64,000 bases of DNA, taken from the NCBI GenBank assembly GCA_017506865.1, contig JAFCMP010000557.1:1-64000 (forward strand), read 5' to 3'. The DNA is from Tribonema minus. Lineage: Eukaryota; Sar; Xanthophyceae; Tribonematales; Tribonemataceae. Both the position numbers and the translations under genes were made by a program. The notes under the pieces were generated by a model. The model ran no database searches, was not told where the DNA came from, and worked only from the letters and a program-made list of their open reading frames with translations. Shown in pieces: positions 33,412 through 46,200 of this stretch (positions are counted from its first letter, which is position 1; every line of letters starts with the position of its first letter).

Positions 33412-34568
33412 ATGCCAGGATCGCCAACAACAACAACACCCTCCTTTGCCAATCTGCAAGAAGAGGCCAGGAAAGCGATCACACAGGTATGCAGACCTGC
33501 ATTGAAATAAGTGACTTGAGTAGGAACGGCCTTTACTCATTTCTGTATGTACATAACACCATAGTGATGAGAATGCTTCTGTGCTACGCCTGGGCTCGCT
33601 ACAGCAGTCAAAATGACGAAAGCATCTGCGCTGATGCCTGGCTCGCTACTGCAGTTGTTGGACGAGACATTGAAAGGACAAGCCTATGAGCCGGATGCAG
33701 CCAAGGAATGGGCAGCGAAACTGAGCAGTGGGGCGGTCACAGCGCTACAGGGACTCTCTCAACACTTCAAATATATAGGCAAGATGTTGCTTGAGAGCAG
33801 CGATATGTTGATTTGAATGTTAACCCTGGTGAAATAAGCTGCTGGAATCTCCAGCCAGAACTGCGTGACCGGTATTGATGCAGTATAAGCACGTCAGTAT
33901 AAGCACATTGTGGGTGAAGCGTTGACCTTCGCATCTGTCGAGTTTCATCGTGCATTCTGCTTTGGGCGCTGCCATGATATACGCCACGCAATGTGCCACC
34001 CTCGACGCAACCCAGTCACGGGCAGAGCCTCAGCTATACTTCCTAGAATTGGTCGGCCCCAAACTCCCATGTATGTCAGGGTCTTCAGTCCAGCCCTCGT
34101 ACTAGCCTCGCTTTCCGATCCACGCCCTTGTGGACTGAGGAGCAGATGCTGCTGTAACGTCTCGTGGTCCCCCCAATGGGCTGCTTCAGACATCGCAATA
34201 GTATTTTGTAAGCTTCCAATGTTCCAGGGTCAAGACCACTGACGCGTACACCAGGCCCCGGGGGGCAACGCATAAAAATCGTGCCCATCCTGGAACGCAA
34301 ACGCGCCCTGAGGAACGGCACTCTCAGGCTTGGCAAGTACAAGCATTGTGCCGGAACTTCAACTTCAATGCGCGCTGCTGCTGAGCGCTGCTGCTGCCCC
34401 CCTTCCGCAGCGACGTGCACCATCGCTCAGAAGTGCGGCGGCGGGCTGCACAGCGAGAGCGCCGCGAGCTGGGACCCCGCGCGCGACGGCTGCTGCGACG
34501 TCGCGTGGGAGGGCGACGGCATGTCGGCGACCGTCGTGGCGTTTGCAACGAGCACTGCACGGCGATAG
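33412..34568 (+). CDS. Tctex1-type dynein light chain
   Basis: Three exons: 33412-33486, 33655-33778 and 34411-34568; 118 residues, about the family's usual length (near 113). Light chains of this family bind the dynein intermediate chain and cargo, in cytoplasm or axoneme. Exon 1 gives FANLQEEARKAITQ. Exon 2 gives LLDETLKGQAYEPDAAKEW and LSQHFKYI. Exon 3 gives TCTIAQKCGGGLHSESAASW and the final beta strands DVAWEGDGMSATVVAFATS. FKYI followed by (V/A)TC.I.QK.G.GLH and a cysteine- or aspartate-rich SSCYW-like region is the Tctex1 signature. Intron 2 starts with GCAAGA rather than GT, a GC-AG intron: exon 2 ends ATA G, and G plus CG gives the Ala that joins KYI to TCT. Divergent from the cathepsin gene. 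Confidence 0.92.
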
Positions 34569-35552
34569 CGCACTCTCAAGTTGTGTATATAATATTTACA
34601 AATACATGAAAGACAAAGCGGCGCTCTTTGTTGGCTGGCGACAGCATGCTCCTGACTTCTTTCGTGTACATATCAAAGACACAGCGATGTGTGGCAGCAA
34701 TCTTGTTGTGTCCTGGTTCTGTGAGGGTGTGTGCGTGTGTGTGTGCCTGAGACCAGAGGCGTGTTGCTGCCGGGGCATGTCTATGCGTGCCTTCAGAAGG
34801 GCTGTTTCTGCCCCCTCACACACACGCTGTGCAGCTGCTTCTGTATTGCTTTAGAGCCCCACACTGTAGTGGACACTGGCTACGCTATCAAATGGAGCAT
34901 GCTGCGGCCCCTTGGTTAGAAGTTAGTGCTCACTTTGGCCCTGTCACCCAAGTGCATCTGCGAGGACCCGCTTCCATGTTCGAGTGAAGGGGTGTACGCA
35001 GCTGGCCGCCTGTGAAGTGCTCATGTGAGAGTAGTCTGACACCACCCGTGAGACTTTGAAGTTCCCATGCAAACTTCAACTGGCAAGTTCAACTGTGGGA
35101 CTGGGAGAAGCTTGTGACACCCATTTTCCTGCATGGTGAGTGCAATAGTCATGGCTATGCAATACGGGGCGTTCGTCGGTACCATTGGCTGGACGGAAGG
35201 CTGGGCTGATCTGGATCGCTGTTTGTCTAGATCGCACAGTATCACCCACCCCGGGCGGTCATCAGGGATCATAAGCCTATAGAGCAGACTCAAAGCTCTT
35301 CCTGGCGCGATCACAGTGCGGCTTTTGTTCTCATTGTCTTGCCCGTATCGAACCAGCTCCAGATGTCGCACAGAGTAAGTTTTCATGCAGACTTTGCGGT
35401 GTGTGAAAACAAAATCCTAGCGCTCCCTTGCCAGCCCCCGATGCAACCCGAAACTTCTCAATTGTGTCGCCTTCTCCTGACCCCATCGCGCCGCACCGCG
35501 CTCTTGTTGCCTCTGGCAGGCTCTCAGCCGCTGATCGCTGTGAGGAAGTGCG
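34569..35552. other. Intergenic, no gene seen
   Basis: About 1 kb between the dynein light chain and the SEC-C gene. It contains several TTGAAGT / ACTTCAA motifs (around 35055-35097) and a microsatellite-like GTGTGTGCGTGTGTGTG at about 34726-34744. No open frame has recognisable content. Confidence 0.5.
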
Positions 35553-38500
35553 ATGGTACGAACATGGCCGGCGCTCGCTGCCTGCCTGTGCTGCTGCCAG
35601 CCGGCGTCCCTCTCTCACGCCTTCAACCAGCACAGCCTGACAGCGATGCTGGATGCACTCCGCTGCCGCCGCGGCAGCCACTTCGCTGTCGCCGGCCCAC
35701 CTCCGCCGCTGCTGCCACAGCGCCGCTCATCGCTGCTGCTACGGAAAGCCGCCAATGGCGGCGGCGGCGCTGATGCGTCCGATGACCCCGCCTGGAATGA
35801 GGAGGACACGGCGTGGCTGCGCCGGCGGCAGCGCGCGCGCGGCGTCACGGCCGCGGAGCCGCTGGTCGATGCTGCAGCGTTCAACCAGCAGCGGCAGCAG
35901 CGGCAGCAGCAGCAGCAGCAGCGCGCCGGCGAGCCGCAGCAGCAGCAGCGGCGGCGGCGGCAGTCGCGCGACGCGGAGGGCGATGTCGACGAGGCGGGCG
36001 TCATGCGCACGACGCTGCTGTGGGCGCTGCTGCACGGGCCCGTCGCCGCGGCAGCGCTGCCCGCGCTCATGCTGCTGGACATGGACAAGCGGCGCGCGGG
36101 GCAGCCCGGCGGGCTGCGCAACATGCTGGGCTTCCTCTTCAAGCAAGAGCCTCAGCAGCAGCAGCAGTCGCCGCCGCCGCCGCAGCCCGCCGCCGCAGCA
36201 GCGCCAGCAGCGGAGTCAGCGGCGGTGGCAGCGGCGGCGGACGCTGCGCAGCGGCTGCTGCCGGGCGACCCCTGCCCCTGCGGCTCCGCGCTGCGCTACG
36301 GCCGCTGCTGCCTGCCGCTGCACGCGGGCGACGGCGCCGCAGCGGCGGCGGCGGGGCCGACGCAGCTGCTGCGCGCGCGCTTCGCGGCGTATGCGGCGCT
36401 GCGGCCGGAGTTCGTGGTCGCGAGCACCGCGCGCGACAGCGCGGAGTGGCATGCGGACACGGACGCGTGGCTGGCGGAGCTCGCCGCGTACAGTCGGCGG
36501 CACAGGTGCGTGATTGTGTGTGCATGCATGTGTGCTGATTAAGAATCACAATTCCTTTTCAGTTCACAACGACATGTGCCGTGGTGTCGGCAGATGATCA
36601 GCGGCGGCACAGGTGCGTGCTGTGTGCGTGCTCAAGTGCGGATGATAAGTCACAGTTTATGCTCGTTTCGCAATGGCGTGTATCGTGGTGTTGTGAGCCT
36701 TGTGACTGCGACGGTTTCCAATGTCCCGACATGTATCGTGGTGTTGTGAGCCTCGTGGTTGCAACGATTTCAAATGCCCCCAACCCAAAACCTGAGCAGC
36801 CGGTTCGTCGCGAGTAGCGCGAACCGAGGGTCAGGGTAAGGGCTAGTGATTAGGGCCCGTAACGACGCTCTAAGTGGTGTGGAGATACGACGGACACGGG
36901 CGGGCGGTCTCAGGTGTGTGTGTGCGTGCGTCAGTGCGGACGACAAATCACAATGTTTTTTTAATCCACCACGACATTTGTCGTGGTGTCGTGAGCCTTG
37001 TGGCAGATGCTCAGCAAGAGCGCACGTATCAGGCGTGACGATGGCTGCCGCTGGCGGGGACGCAGCGCGGGGGGGGCGCGCACTTGCGCGAGCGGCGATG
37101 CCGGGGGACGGCAGCAGCAGCAGCGGCTCAGCAGGCGCGGCGGCTGCGATGACTCATACATGACTCGTACACTGACTCAGAGTCGTGCAACTGGAAGCGG
37201 GCGCACTCCTGCGCAAGCACGGCTTTGAGCGCTGCAACGCGCGCCTACGGAGCCTCGTGCGCGCGGCGTTGTCCGCAGCGCCTGCGGCAGAAGTCGCCGT
37301 GGCCGCGCGGCGATGGCGCACGCGTGCGTGCCCGGAGTCGGAGTGCTGCCACCACACAGCGAGTGGCCTCAGGGCCGTAGCTGGACGAGCCAGTGGGATT
37401 TGTGCAAGCACTGGCGCTCTGTAGGGGGGGGGGGGTAAATGCGTGTGCTTGCGTGTCGCATAGGGTGCGCGGATCATGCACCAAGTACCCCAAGTGGCCA
37501 TAGTTGTGGGGAGCAGAAAGTGGTAGGGCGGTGCACGCTCGTGGCCGTGTGCACCACAGCCACACAGCAAAGCTTCAGGTCATGGGCCGATGGCTGCTGC
37601 AGCCGTGCACCGTGACGCAGGTAACGCCCCCAGGTACATGCATGTCATCCCCCGTATTCGTACCGTGCTTGTACTCGTTTACTCGTCTCGTCCCAACCGT
37701 GGATGGTGTTTGTCTCGTCATGTTCAGCGCGGCCGACACTTGCCCACAGGGGCACCATACACCAGAGCCGGTTTGACTGCGTAACCCCCCCCCACGCACA
37801 CACCGCATCCCTTCTTGCTGTATATGGGCCATCTGCATGATCAACCACAGTGCTCAGTCAACTTCCCACTGTTTCGTGCGCGCCGCGCCGCGCAGATTCA
37901 TAGGGCTCGATCTCGGGCCAGAGAAGCGGGGGGTCAGCGACGCGGGGGAGGCTACAGCAACGCTCATCTTCACCGCCACGCTGGAGTCACTGGAGGTAAG
38001 GGAGGCACGTCATCTACAAGTGCTTGAAGTTTGGAAGGCAAGCAGTGCTGCTGTAACGCCGGCCGCGCTTTGCCAGTTGCGTTTGCGGTTGCATGCGGCG
38101 GGGAGCTGTCGCGCGCGCCCGCTCTCTGTCGCAGACACTGCATTCTCTCTCTCTCTCACTTGCACGGTCATGTGTGCAGACATTGCGTTCTCTCTCTCGT
38201 TTGCGCGGTCGTGTGTGCGCTTTCTGCCAAGCGGTGCTGAGGGCGTGACGGCTGTGCTGCTGTGGTGCCTCTTGAATACATTCCGCTTGAGGCTATGGAA
38301 TTGTTGGCCTGGTTTTCACTCTGTTGCGCGTCCGTTGTGCCCATGACCTATGACAGCAGGCAGTGACTTTGAGCTGTGTTGGCAATCTGCGTACATGCAC
38401 AGCGGTACTGCAACTCTGCATGTTCAACATGCTGCTGCCTCGTCCACTCTGTCACCGCCTGTGCAGGCACCGGGCGAGGAGATTGTGTTCACCGCGCATA

Positions 38501-38687
38501 CACGGACTGTACTTCAAGTATATATTGAACCTGTCTTAACTAAAAAGCATATTGCATTCTTTCAACTCTGTTGCCGCCTGTGCAGGCACCGGGCGAGGAG
38601 ATTGTGTTCACCGAGCGCTCCTTCTTTGTCCAGCGCGCGGGCTGCTGGTACTATGCCGGCGGAGCACTGCTGAGCGCGTTCCCCTGA
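35553..38687 (+). CDS. Plastid-targeted SEC-C / YchJ-like metal-binding protein
   Basis: Three exons: 35553-36505, 37896-37995 and 38586-38687; 384 residues with matching phases (2, 0). The N-terminus is a signal peptide (WPALAACLCCCQPASLSHA) followed by FNQ, the Phe-at-cleavage plastid signature. Then come Ser/Arg-rich sequence, polyglutamine tracts from CAG repeats (about residues 112-136), and a hydrophobic segment LLWALLHGPVAAAALPALML (about 155-174). A SEC-C motif with the spacing CxC-x8-CC follows (CPCGSALRYGRCC, residues 241-253), continuing LHAGD and LLRARFAAYAALRPEFVVAS. Exons 2-3 complete the NTF2-like fold typical of YchJ/UPF0225 proteins: RFIGLDLG, ATLIFTATLESLE, FTERSFFVQRAGCWYYAGG. 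SEC-C motifs bind zinc; the family's role is not settled. The polyQ tracts and hydrophobic segment are additions relative to bacterial members. Confidence 0.85.
36497..37010 (+). repeat. Copies of the 3' edge of SEC-C gene exon 1 and intron start
   Basis: The exon 1 end CGGCGGCACAG and donor GTGCGTG recur at about 36597-36625 and, decayed, near 36903-36930. About 90 bases of following intron are repeated each time (GATNANAAATCACA, CGACATNTGTCGTGGTGTCG, TGAGCCTTGTG). So the duplicated unit spans the exon-intron junction. Confidence 0.75.
38456..38520 (+). repeat. Copy of the acceptor and 5' edge of the last SEC-C exon
   Basis: ACCGCCTGTGCAGGCACCGG and the following GCGAGGAGATTGTGTTCACCG occur here and again at the real exon (acceptor at 38585), 118 bases apart. 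Sequence after the copied edge diverges, and the copy's frame does not lead to a proper C-terminus. Confidence 0.88.
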
Positions 38688-40281
38688 GCGCTCCGCAGAG
38701 CTCCGCAGGGCCTGCGCTTCTGGCCCGCTCCTATTCAAGGGCGTGAGCTGTGCGCTGCCGAGTTGACTCGTGTGTGTGCAGCGTGCGTGACGCACGGCGG
38801 GCGCTGCATGTGCCGAGTAGTCACAAGATAGAGCTTTATCCTCGGAGTATCAGTACGTCGGAGCAAGGTCCAAGAGAGCTCGAGTTCGCACACGCGTGTA
38901 CTTTTTACACGCATGCGCGTGTGTACCGACTGCCCATGAGCTTGCGCCGCTATTAAGGAGGCACATCCTGGGGACGGCCTGGGCTACAGTCACAAGCAGG
39001 CGTCACGTCACGTCGCTAGAAGTGGCGCAGCGGTGCGGGGGCCCGGCCGACGGCTTGTTGGTTTCGAAACATCTTTAGAAAGTTACAGCGCATGTGCTGT
39101 GCCGGCCTCAATATAGCCATTCACTAATAAGCTCTCAGCAGCGGCAGCAGCGCTCCACGTGTAGCACAAGGCGTGCGTGATGACGGCCGCAGCAAACGCG
39201 GGTGCCGCGGCAGCATGGCAGTGCGCGCAGCACAGCCGCCCTGACAGTCGGACGCACAGGGTGCACAACAATAAGGCCTGCATGTGCGTGAAGGGGGGTT
39301 TCGTCATGTGAATTGCACCCCATGCCCTATGGTTAGGGTTAGGCCACTGTCAAAGCAGTGCCGCGCTGCGGCATGCAAGGCGCTGCTGCAGGGTGCACAA
39401 CAATAAGGCCTGCATGTGCGTGAAGGGGGGTTTCGTCGTGTGAACGGCCATTGCACTCCATGCCCTATGGTTAGGGTTAGGGCACTGTCAGAGCAGTGCC
39501 GCGCTGCGGCATGCAAGGCGCTGCTGCGGCGGCAGACTGCGGCGCCGCCGACGCTGTCGCCGTGCCAGCGGCGCTGCCCCTATACGTCAGCGACAAGCCA
39601 CGGCTGCTGCTGCTACTGCTGTTGCTGTGCCTGTGGAGCGTTGCTGAGGCACATAGAGCGCTGCTGCAGCCCACATGCGGCACTGTGCTGGCGCCGCCTG
39701 CTTGCTGCCAATCGACATATGAGCGCCCTGCATCAAGCGGCACCAGCAGCAGGGCGCGCAGCTGCCGTTCTGCGGCCCTCAAAGCAGCAGCAGCGGCTGC
39801 GGCTCAACGAGGGCCACCGGAGGCACCGGTGCTGAGAGCACATCCATGATGCTTCAATGCGCGGCAGCGCCAGCGCCGTCGCAGCTTCCAGCACCACCGC
39901 AGCGGCCGCCACCGCACCAAGCCAGCAATGTTGGCGCTGCGCAGCCGGTCCGCTGCAGGCGACGGCGCCCGCCAACAGCAGCAGCGGCAGCAGCAGCAGC
40001 GGTGGCGCCATGACCGTCGTGTTGGCGACCCCTGGGTGCAACACGCGGCACATGACGCTGATGCACAGCGTCATCCAGCCGCCGCGCGCCGCCGTGACCG
40101 CGGAATTGCCGCCATCGGCGCGTGTCCGCCGCGTGCTGCTGCTGCGGGGTGCGCCTCTGCTGCGGCGGGGCGCGAAGCGCCGCGCAGCGGTGCCGTTTGG
40201 CGCAGCCGCAGCGCCGCCACCGCCACAACATCACATGCGTCCGCCCGCGCCGCCGCCGCTGCTGCCGCCGCCGCGCGCCCC
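38688..40281. other. Intergenic region between converging genes, with a tandem duplication
   Basis: The two flanking genes converge here. A direct tandem duplication of about 132 bp covers 39261-39392 and 39393-39524 (GTGCACAACAATAAGGCCTG, then TATGGTTAGGGTTAGG, then GTGCCGCGCTGCGGCATGCA). From about 39500 on, the sequence is GCTGCC-type low complexity. The long plus-strand frame at 39857-40642 is antisense to the coiled-coil gene's last exon. Confidence 0.55.
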
Positions 40282-43200
40282 CTACGCCAGAGCGCGGTGG
40301 AGCGTCACGGTGCCGCTCAGCGCCGCCGCGCCGCCGCTGCCGCCATCGCCAAAGTCGTGGACGCGCGCGAGCGACGCGACGGCGACGGCGTCGCCGCGGC
40401 GCCGCCCCTTGACGCGGTCCGCGAGGTGGTCGCCGTGCGCGGCGCTCGCCGTCGCGGCGTGGTGCGCGCGCTCGCGCCACAGCGCGGACGGGCGCGCGGC
40501 GAGCTCCGGCTTTCTGTGTGACGAGACGGATGGGCGCGCGGCGAGCTCTGATTTGTGCGCGATGAGACGAGGGGGCGGGGGGCCCCGGGGGGGGGGAGGG
40601 GGATGGGGATGGGATGCCGTGATTGGTGTGAAGTTGTGCTAATGAAGAGGTTGCGAATTTGAACGCCAAGTTCACGCTGTGCTGTGTGTGACGGGCTGCT
40701 GCTGCCGCTGCTGGCGTGTCGTTTCGATGCTGGTGCGCGGTTGGCGCTGCTGCTGCTGCGGGCTCCCGCGTGTGCATGCGCCAGCGCCTGTCGCTGGCTT
40801 GTTCGTGCCAAGAGCAAGCAATGTAGAAGTATGTGTTAGGGCTATATTTGATGAGTTGGGCTTTCAATTTGCGCATCTGGTATGTCAGCGCGCCTTCCCA
40901 CGCCTTCTCCGTGTGCCGTTCGCTGCCGTAATGACATCAAGCGAATACCCTCATGCGCATACCATGAAGTATCGGAGTTTGCAAGCTTGAAGAGATGGTA
41001 CTTTTGTGTTGGGACTCACTTGAGGGCGATCATGGCGTGCGCGTGCGCCATGTCGGAGGCGACGTGGTCGAGCCGCGCGCGCGTCACGGCGAGCGCCGCG
41101 CGCGCCTCGCGCTGAGCACTGAGGCGAGCCTCGCGCAGCCCCTGCCCTAGCCGCGCCCTGCGCGCACACGTGACAGCACCAGCACCTTCCGCTGTTAGTA
41201 TCAAAACGAATCCAAAGATCATAGAGCTCTAGGTGACAAGGGGTGGTTAGCCGCAAGCGCCTTCCACCAAAAGTATATTGTTGATCGATGGTGACAGCCG
41301 CTTGAGGGGCGGACACCTTATTAGTACTGATGCGCAGCCCCTGTCCGAGTCGCGCCCTGCGCGCACACGTGGCAGCGGGCAGTGGCTTTTACTGTTAGTA
41401 TGATGTTGCTTGGATAGTTACTGCAGCTTGAGGGCGGGACACCTTGTTGTACTCATGCGCAGCGCCTGCAGATGCGGCACACCACGTGCGCGCATAGCAA
41501 TACCGCAGCTTCCACTGTCACCACCAGCGTTAGTTGTATCTGGTGCGGCTTGAGCGGGTGCAAACCCTCCTGTGGTGATGTGAGCAGCAGATGCAGAGCA
41601 GTTGCCGAGCCGAGTCGTGCCCTGCATGCAAGCGCAGTGGCACCACCAGACCTTCACCCTTATACGTCACAGCGCATCAGTGCAGTAATCACGTCGGCTG
41701 CATGCCTGATCATGTACCGTGTGTGGCGCACGTACACACCGCTTCGGCAGCAGAAGCAGATTGCGCAGAAACGCCGCCCCGCGCCGAGTGCCTACCATTC
41801 CTCCGCCTGCGTCGTCGCGAGGTCGCGGCGCCGCGCGTCGTTCGCGCGCGCACACCTGTTGCAGCTGCTCCTCTTTGCGCGTTCATATATGTGCGTATGT
41901 ACTTTTTATTAGTTCTCGCTCAGGGCGCGAAAAAGCCCAGATGAATGGCAGTACGGAATCTACATGTCGCGTGACAGTCTGAAAGTGTCTCAACGACAAC
42001 CACTCAAACGCCGCCGCCGCCAAATGGCGCATGTACATGCATGCATACTGCTCTACAGCAATGAATTATAACAGCACACAGAGGCGCTGTCCGTGCGCGC
42101 TCACCGTTCCTCCGCCTGCTTGGTATCGAGGTCGCAGCGCCGCGCGTCGACCGCGCGCGCGCACTTGTTGAAGCATACATACATATGTACGCACATGTGT
42201 GCGTTGTATTCTACAGCAATAAAGCATCAGAGTGCATACAGAGGCGCTGCTGTGCGTGCTCACCGTTCCTCCGCCTGCGTGGTATCGAGGTCGCGGCGCC
42301 GCGCGTCGACCGCGCGCGCGCACCTGTGCGCGTGCGCCGCCTCCTCCTTGGGCCTGCGCTTGTCCAGTGCGCGCCGCACGAGCTGCGCCTCGTGGTACTG
42401 ACGCAACTTCACGAGGCTCTTCTCTGCCTGTGTGGGTTGCAACCAGGGTTAGGGTTTGGGTAAGGTTTAGGCGGCTTCGGGATAGGGGTAGGATTCAGGA
42501 TGACGAGGCTCGTGCTACTGCCGGAGCTTCACCTAGCTCTTCTCTGCCTGTGAGGGTTGCATTCAGGGTTAGGGTTTGGGTAAGGGTTGAAGTTGGGGTC
42601 CAGGAGGATGAGGCCTCATGGTACTGCCGCAGGTTCACAGGCTCTTCTCTGCCTGCAAAGGTGGCAATTGAGGTGAGGTTGGACGTTAAAACTTGGGCCC
42701 GCGCTTGTCCAGCGCGCGCCGCACGAGCTGCGCCTCGTTGTACTGACGCAGCTTCACGAGGCTCTTCTCTGCCTGCGTTTGGGTAAGGGTTAGAATTAGG
42801 GTTTGGGTAAGGATTAGGGTTACGGTTCAGGAGGATGAGTGGTTTACAATTAGTTTTAGGGTTTGGGTCAGGGTTAAGGTTGGGGTGCAGTAGGACAAGG
42901 CCTCGTGGTACTGCCTCAGCTTCACCAGGCTCTTCTCTGCCTGTGAGGGTTGCAATGAGGGTTAGGCTGAGGTGAGCATTAAGGGTTGAGACTAGGGTTC
43001 GCTAGGGTCAGGCCTTGTGGTACTGCGGCAGCTTTATCAGGCTCTTCGCTGCCCGAAGGGGCGATCGTGTATATTGGAACACGGGCTAGGGCGAGGGGTG
43101 TGAGAGAACAGAATTGAAAGTATGGCTTGTGTCGCTGCCGCATTCTGCACCGTCACGGCGCCTCACACGAATCTGTGCCCATGACTCTGACTCGCGACTT

Positions 43201-46200
43201 ACGTGCTGCAGCTCCAGCAATGTACTGCTGAAAACCTCAACTTGCGCAGCTGTGTCCATCGCGCACCGGTGGCGCCGTGCCCGGTCTCTGCAACACCCTC
43301 CTGGCATCTCACGACTACTTGGGGTCTGAATTATCATCAGCATGCCCCGCAACTCCGACTCGCGACTCACGTGCTGCAGCTCCAGGAACGCGCGGCTGTA
43401 CTTGATACCTGCCACACCCTGTGCAGCTGTATACAATGCGCATATGCGGCACTTGGCATATTGGGCGTTGCCGTCATACTCCGCAACACCCGCTCCGCAC
43501 CTCATATCTCGAGGGCTGCAGCTAGAGGGGTCTCAATCACCATTAGCGACTCCGATTCGCAACTCACGTGCTGCAGCTCCAGGAATGCGCGGCTGTACTT
43601 GACGCGCGGCGGCGGCGCCCAGCCGATGCGCAGCTCCAGGTTGTCGCGCTCGATGTCGTGCGCGTGCGCGGCGTCGCGCTCCGCGCGCGCGCACGCCTCC
43701 GTGACAGCGCTCAGCTCGTGCGCCGCGTCCGCCGTCGCCGCGCGCAGCACGCGCGCGCTTGCCGCTGAATATGCGGCCCTCTGGCGTTCGCGCTCTTCTG
43801 CCTGGTCGCGCATCTGCGGAGTGCGCGCGCCGTACGCAGCGGTTACGATTAGCGCAACGGCGTTAGTGTAACGGTATTAGGGTGAGGATTAGGGTTACGA
43901 GAAGGGGATTAGGGCTAGGGTTACAAGTAGGGTTAGAATCGCCACCACGTACGCCGCCCTCTGGCGGTCGCGCTCCTCCGCCTGGCCGCGCAGCTGCGGC
44001 GCACACCATGCGTAGCGTTGAAACTATAGTTACAAGTACTAGGTCTGGGGTTTAGCGTGCACCATGCGCAGGATTACGGTGAGGGTTAGGGTCAGGGTTA
44101 GGGTCGCCGCCGCGCACGCGGCCCTCTGGCGCTCGCGCTCCTCCGCCTGGTCGCACATCTGCGGAGCGCGCACCATGCATTGCGTTTATATCACAATCAC
44201 TAGTGGGTCCAGGGTTTAGCACACGCCATGCGCAGGTTTGCGGTCAGGTGGTGACGGCATTGGGGTTGGGGTTAGGGTTAGGGTTAGGGGTAAAATACTG
44301 TTTAGGTTTAGGGTCGGCGCCGCGCACGCCGCCCTCTGGCGGTCGCGCTCCTCCGCCTGGTTGCGCATCTGCAGGGCGCGCGTGCCACGCGCAGGGTTGC
44401 GGTTGGGGTAATGGTGTTAGGGTCAGGACAAGGGTTAGGGCTAGGTTGACGATGTTAGGGTTAGGGCTATGGCTAGGGTCGCCGCCGCGCATGCTGTGTG
44501 GTTGAAGCAGCGGCGGCTTTGTGTGCAGGTCAGAGCGCGAGGGTGAAAATCGGCATTTCAGGGTTTGGGGCGGTCACGCATAGCGTTACAATCACGATTA
44601 CAAGTGGGTGGAGCTACCTGCGCGCGCCACGACAAGGGCACTGCATGAAGTAGCGGGTGTGTCGCTTACTAGGCCTAAATTGAGACTAGCTTTGGGCTAG
44701 GGTTGAGACTAGCTTTGGATCTGAGTGCTCCGGACGGCCATCAGGCGCTTTGAGTGCTGCCCTGCACAGTCTGTGACAGTCACAGACTGTGCAGTGTACC
44801 CTTGCGGCGCGATGGGGCTCAAGCGTCGCATCAGCCCTCGAGTACGACAGGTAAGTTCGTGATGTACTACCGGGCCTTGTTGAAGTTGCACGCTGCGCAT
44901 CAGCGCGTTGCACGCCGCGGCCAGATGCGGTAACACCGCTACCGCTCAGAGGCTAGATGCTGTGATCATTACACATGCACCGGCGCCAATCTGTGCTGCC
45001 ATGTGCAAGCGCCATCAGTGTCTGTAACCCTAAGCCTAACTCTAACCCTAACCCTAAGCTGTGCGGCTTGCTCCGGTGGCGCGCAGACTTTCACGTGCTC
45101 AGGCAGTTGCACATAGAATACGCTGAGCGTCATCAGCATGGCCAGTGCTTGGCATGCAGAAGGCCGTGCGGCGCAGCCAGGATGGTCCGGTGCTGCGCGT
45201 GAGCTCGCAGCAGCTCCAGTGGTAGCGGTGCGCGTGACCTCTTGGAGCACAAGGGTGCCTGCCGTATGGGCGTGAAGGCATTATAGGGGAGTAGGGGGGT
45301 GAACTGCCAAGCAGTGCTCAGCGCGACCGCCGCTGCAGCGCGCAGCTCGCACCGTCAAAAGCACGGCACGGCACTTGCACCGTTCGGCTGTCACCAGCAG
45401 AGCAGGTGCTGCTCTGAGGCTTAAGGGGTGTGGCACGGGGGGGGGGGGGGGGAGGGGGGCACAAAGGGACTGCCTGCAGCTGCGCATGCACAAGCCCTTT
45501 CAAGATGGTGTTCCAGATCAAGGTTGAGGGAACACTTTCCAAAGCTGTTGATCGCGTGCCCCCTGCACGCAAAAGAGCCCCCCCTCCCCCATTTGTGCGG
45601 TAGTTTTAATACCTGTAACTGTTGGAACTCGGCACGCATGCCCAGTTCTGATGCCATTCCAGACAACACTGCTGCATGAACACGCCTCCGAAGCTGATTG
45701 AGCGTGTGCCCCACACGGAAAGCGTAGCCCCCCCCCCCCCCCCCAAAAAAAACGGTAGTTTCATCACCTGCAGCGGTTGGAACGCTTTGCGCATGCCGTC
45801 GAGCTTGACCTCCAGCCCCTGACCTCGTCATAGTGTGGTTGCTAGCATACCAGGGCTTGGCAGAGCGCACACACTGCACAGGGTTTGCCCTCCCCTGCGT
45901 ATGCCGCAGTTTCATCACCTGTAACTGCTGGAACTCGGTGCGCATGCCGTCAAGTGCGACCTCCAGCTCTTTGACCTCGTCATAGTCGCCGCGCCGCACC
46001 AGCTTGTCCTTCCTGTCCTCGATCGCGCGCTCCACGTGGCGGTATATGGACACCTGCGATCGCGGACAGTGGCGCCATGCCTATCAAGACAAATCTTTCA
46101 CAGGTTGCTGAGACTAGTTGTTTTTGACAGTTCTCATTGTGCTTCCCGTAGGAACTGAACTCGCGTTCAAGGCCTTGTCAGCCCCACAAGTGCGCAGTTA

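Noticed and set aside
39857-40642. 261-residue plus-strand frame
   Set aside because: It is antisense to the last coiled-coil exon and polyAla/Ser-rich flanks; no recognisable content.
42440-44480. TTAGGG runs as a possible chromosome end
   Set aside because: The runs are short, degenerate, interrupted by exon copies and flanked by genes on both sides, so they are interstitial.
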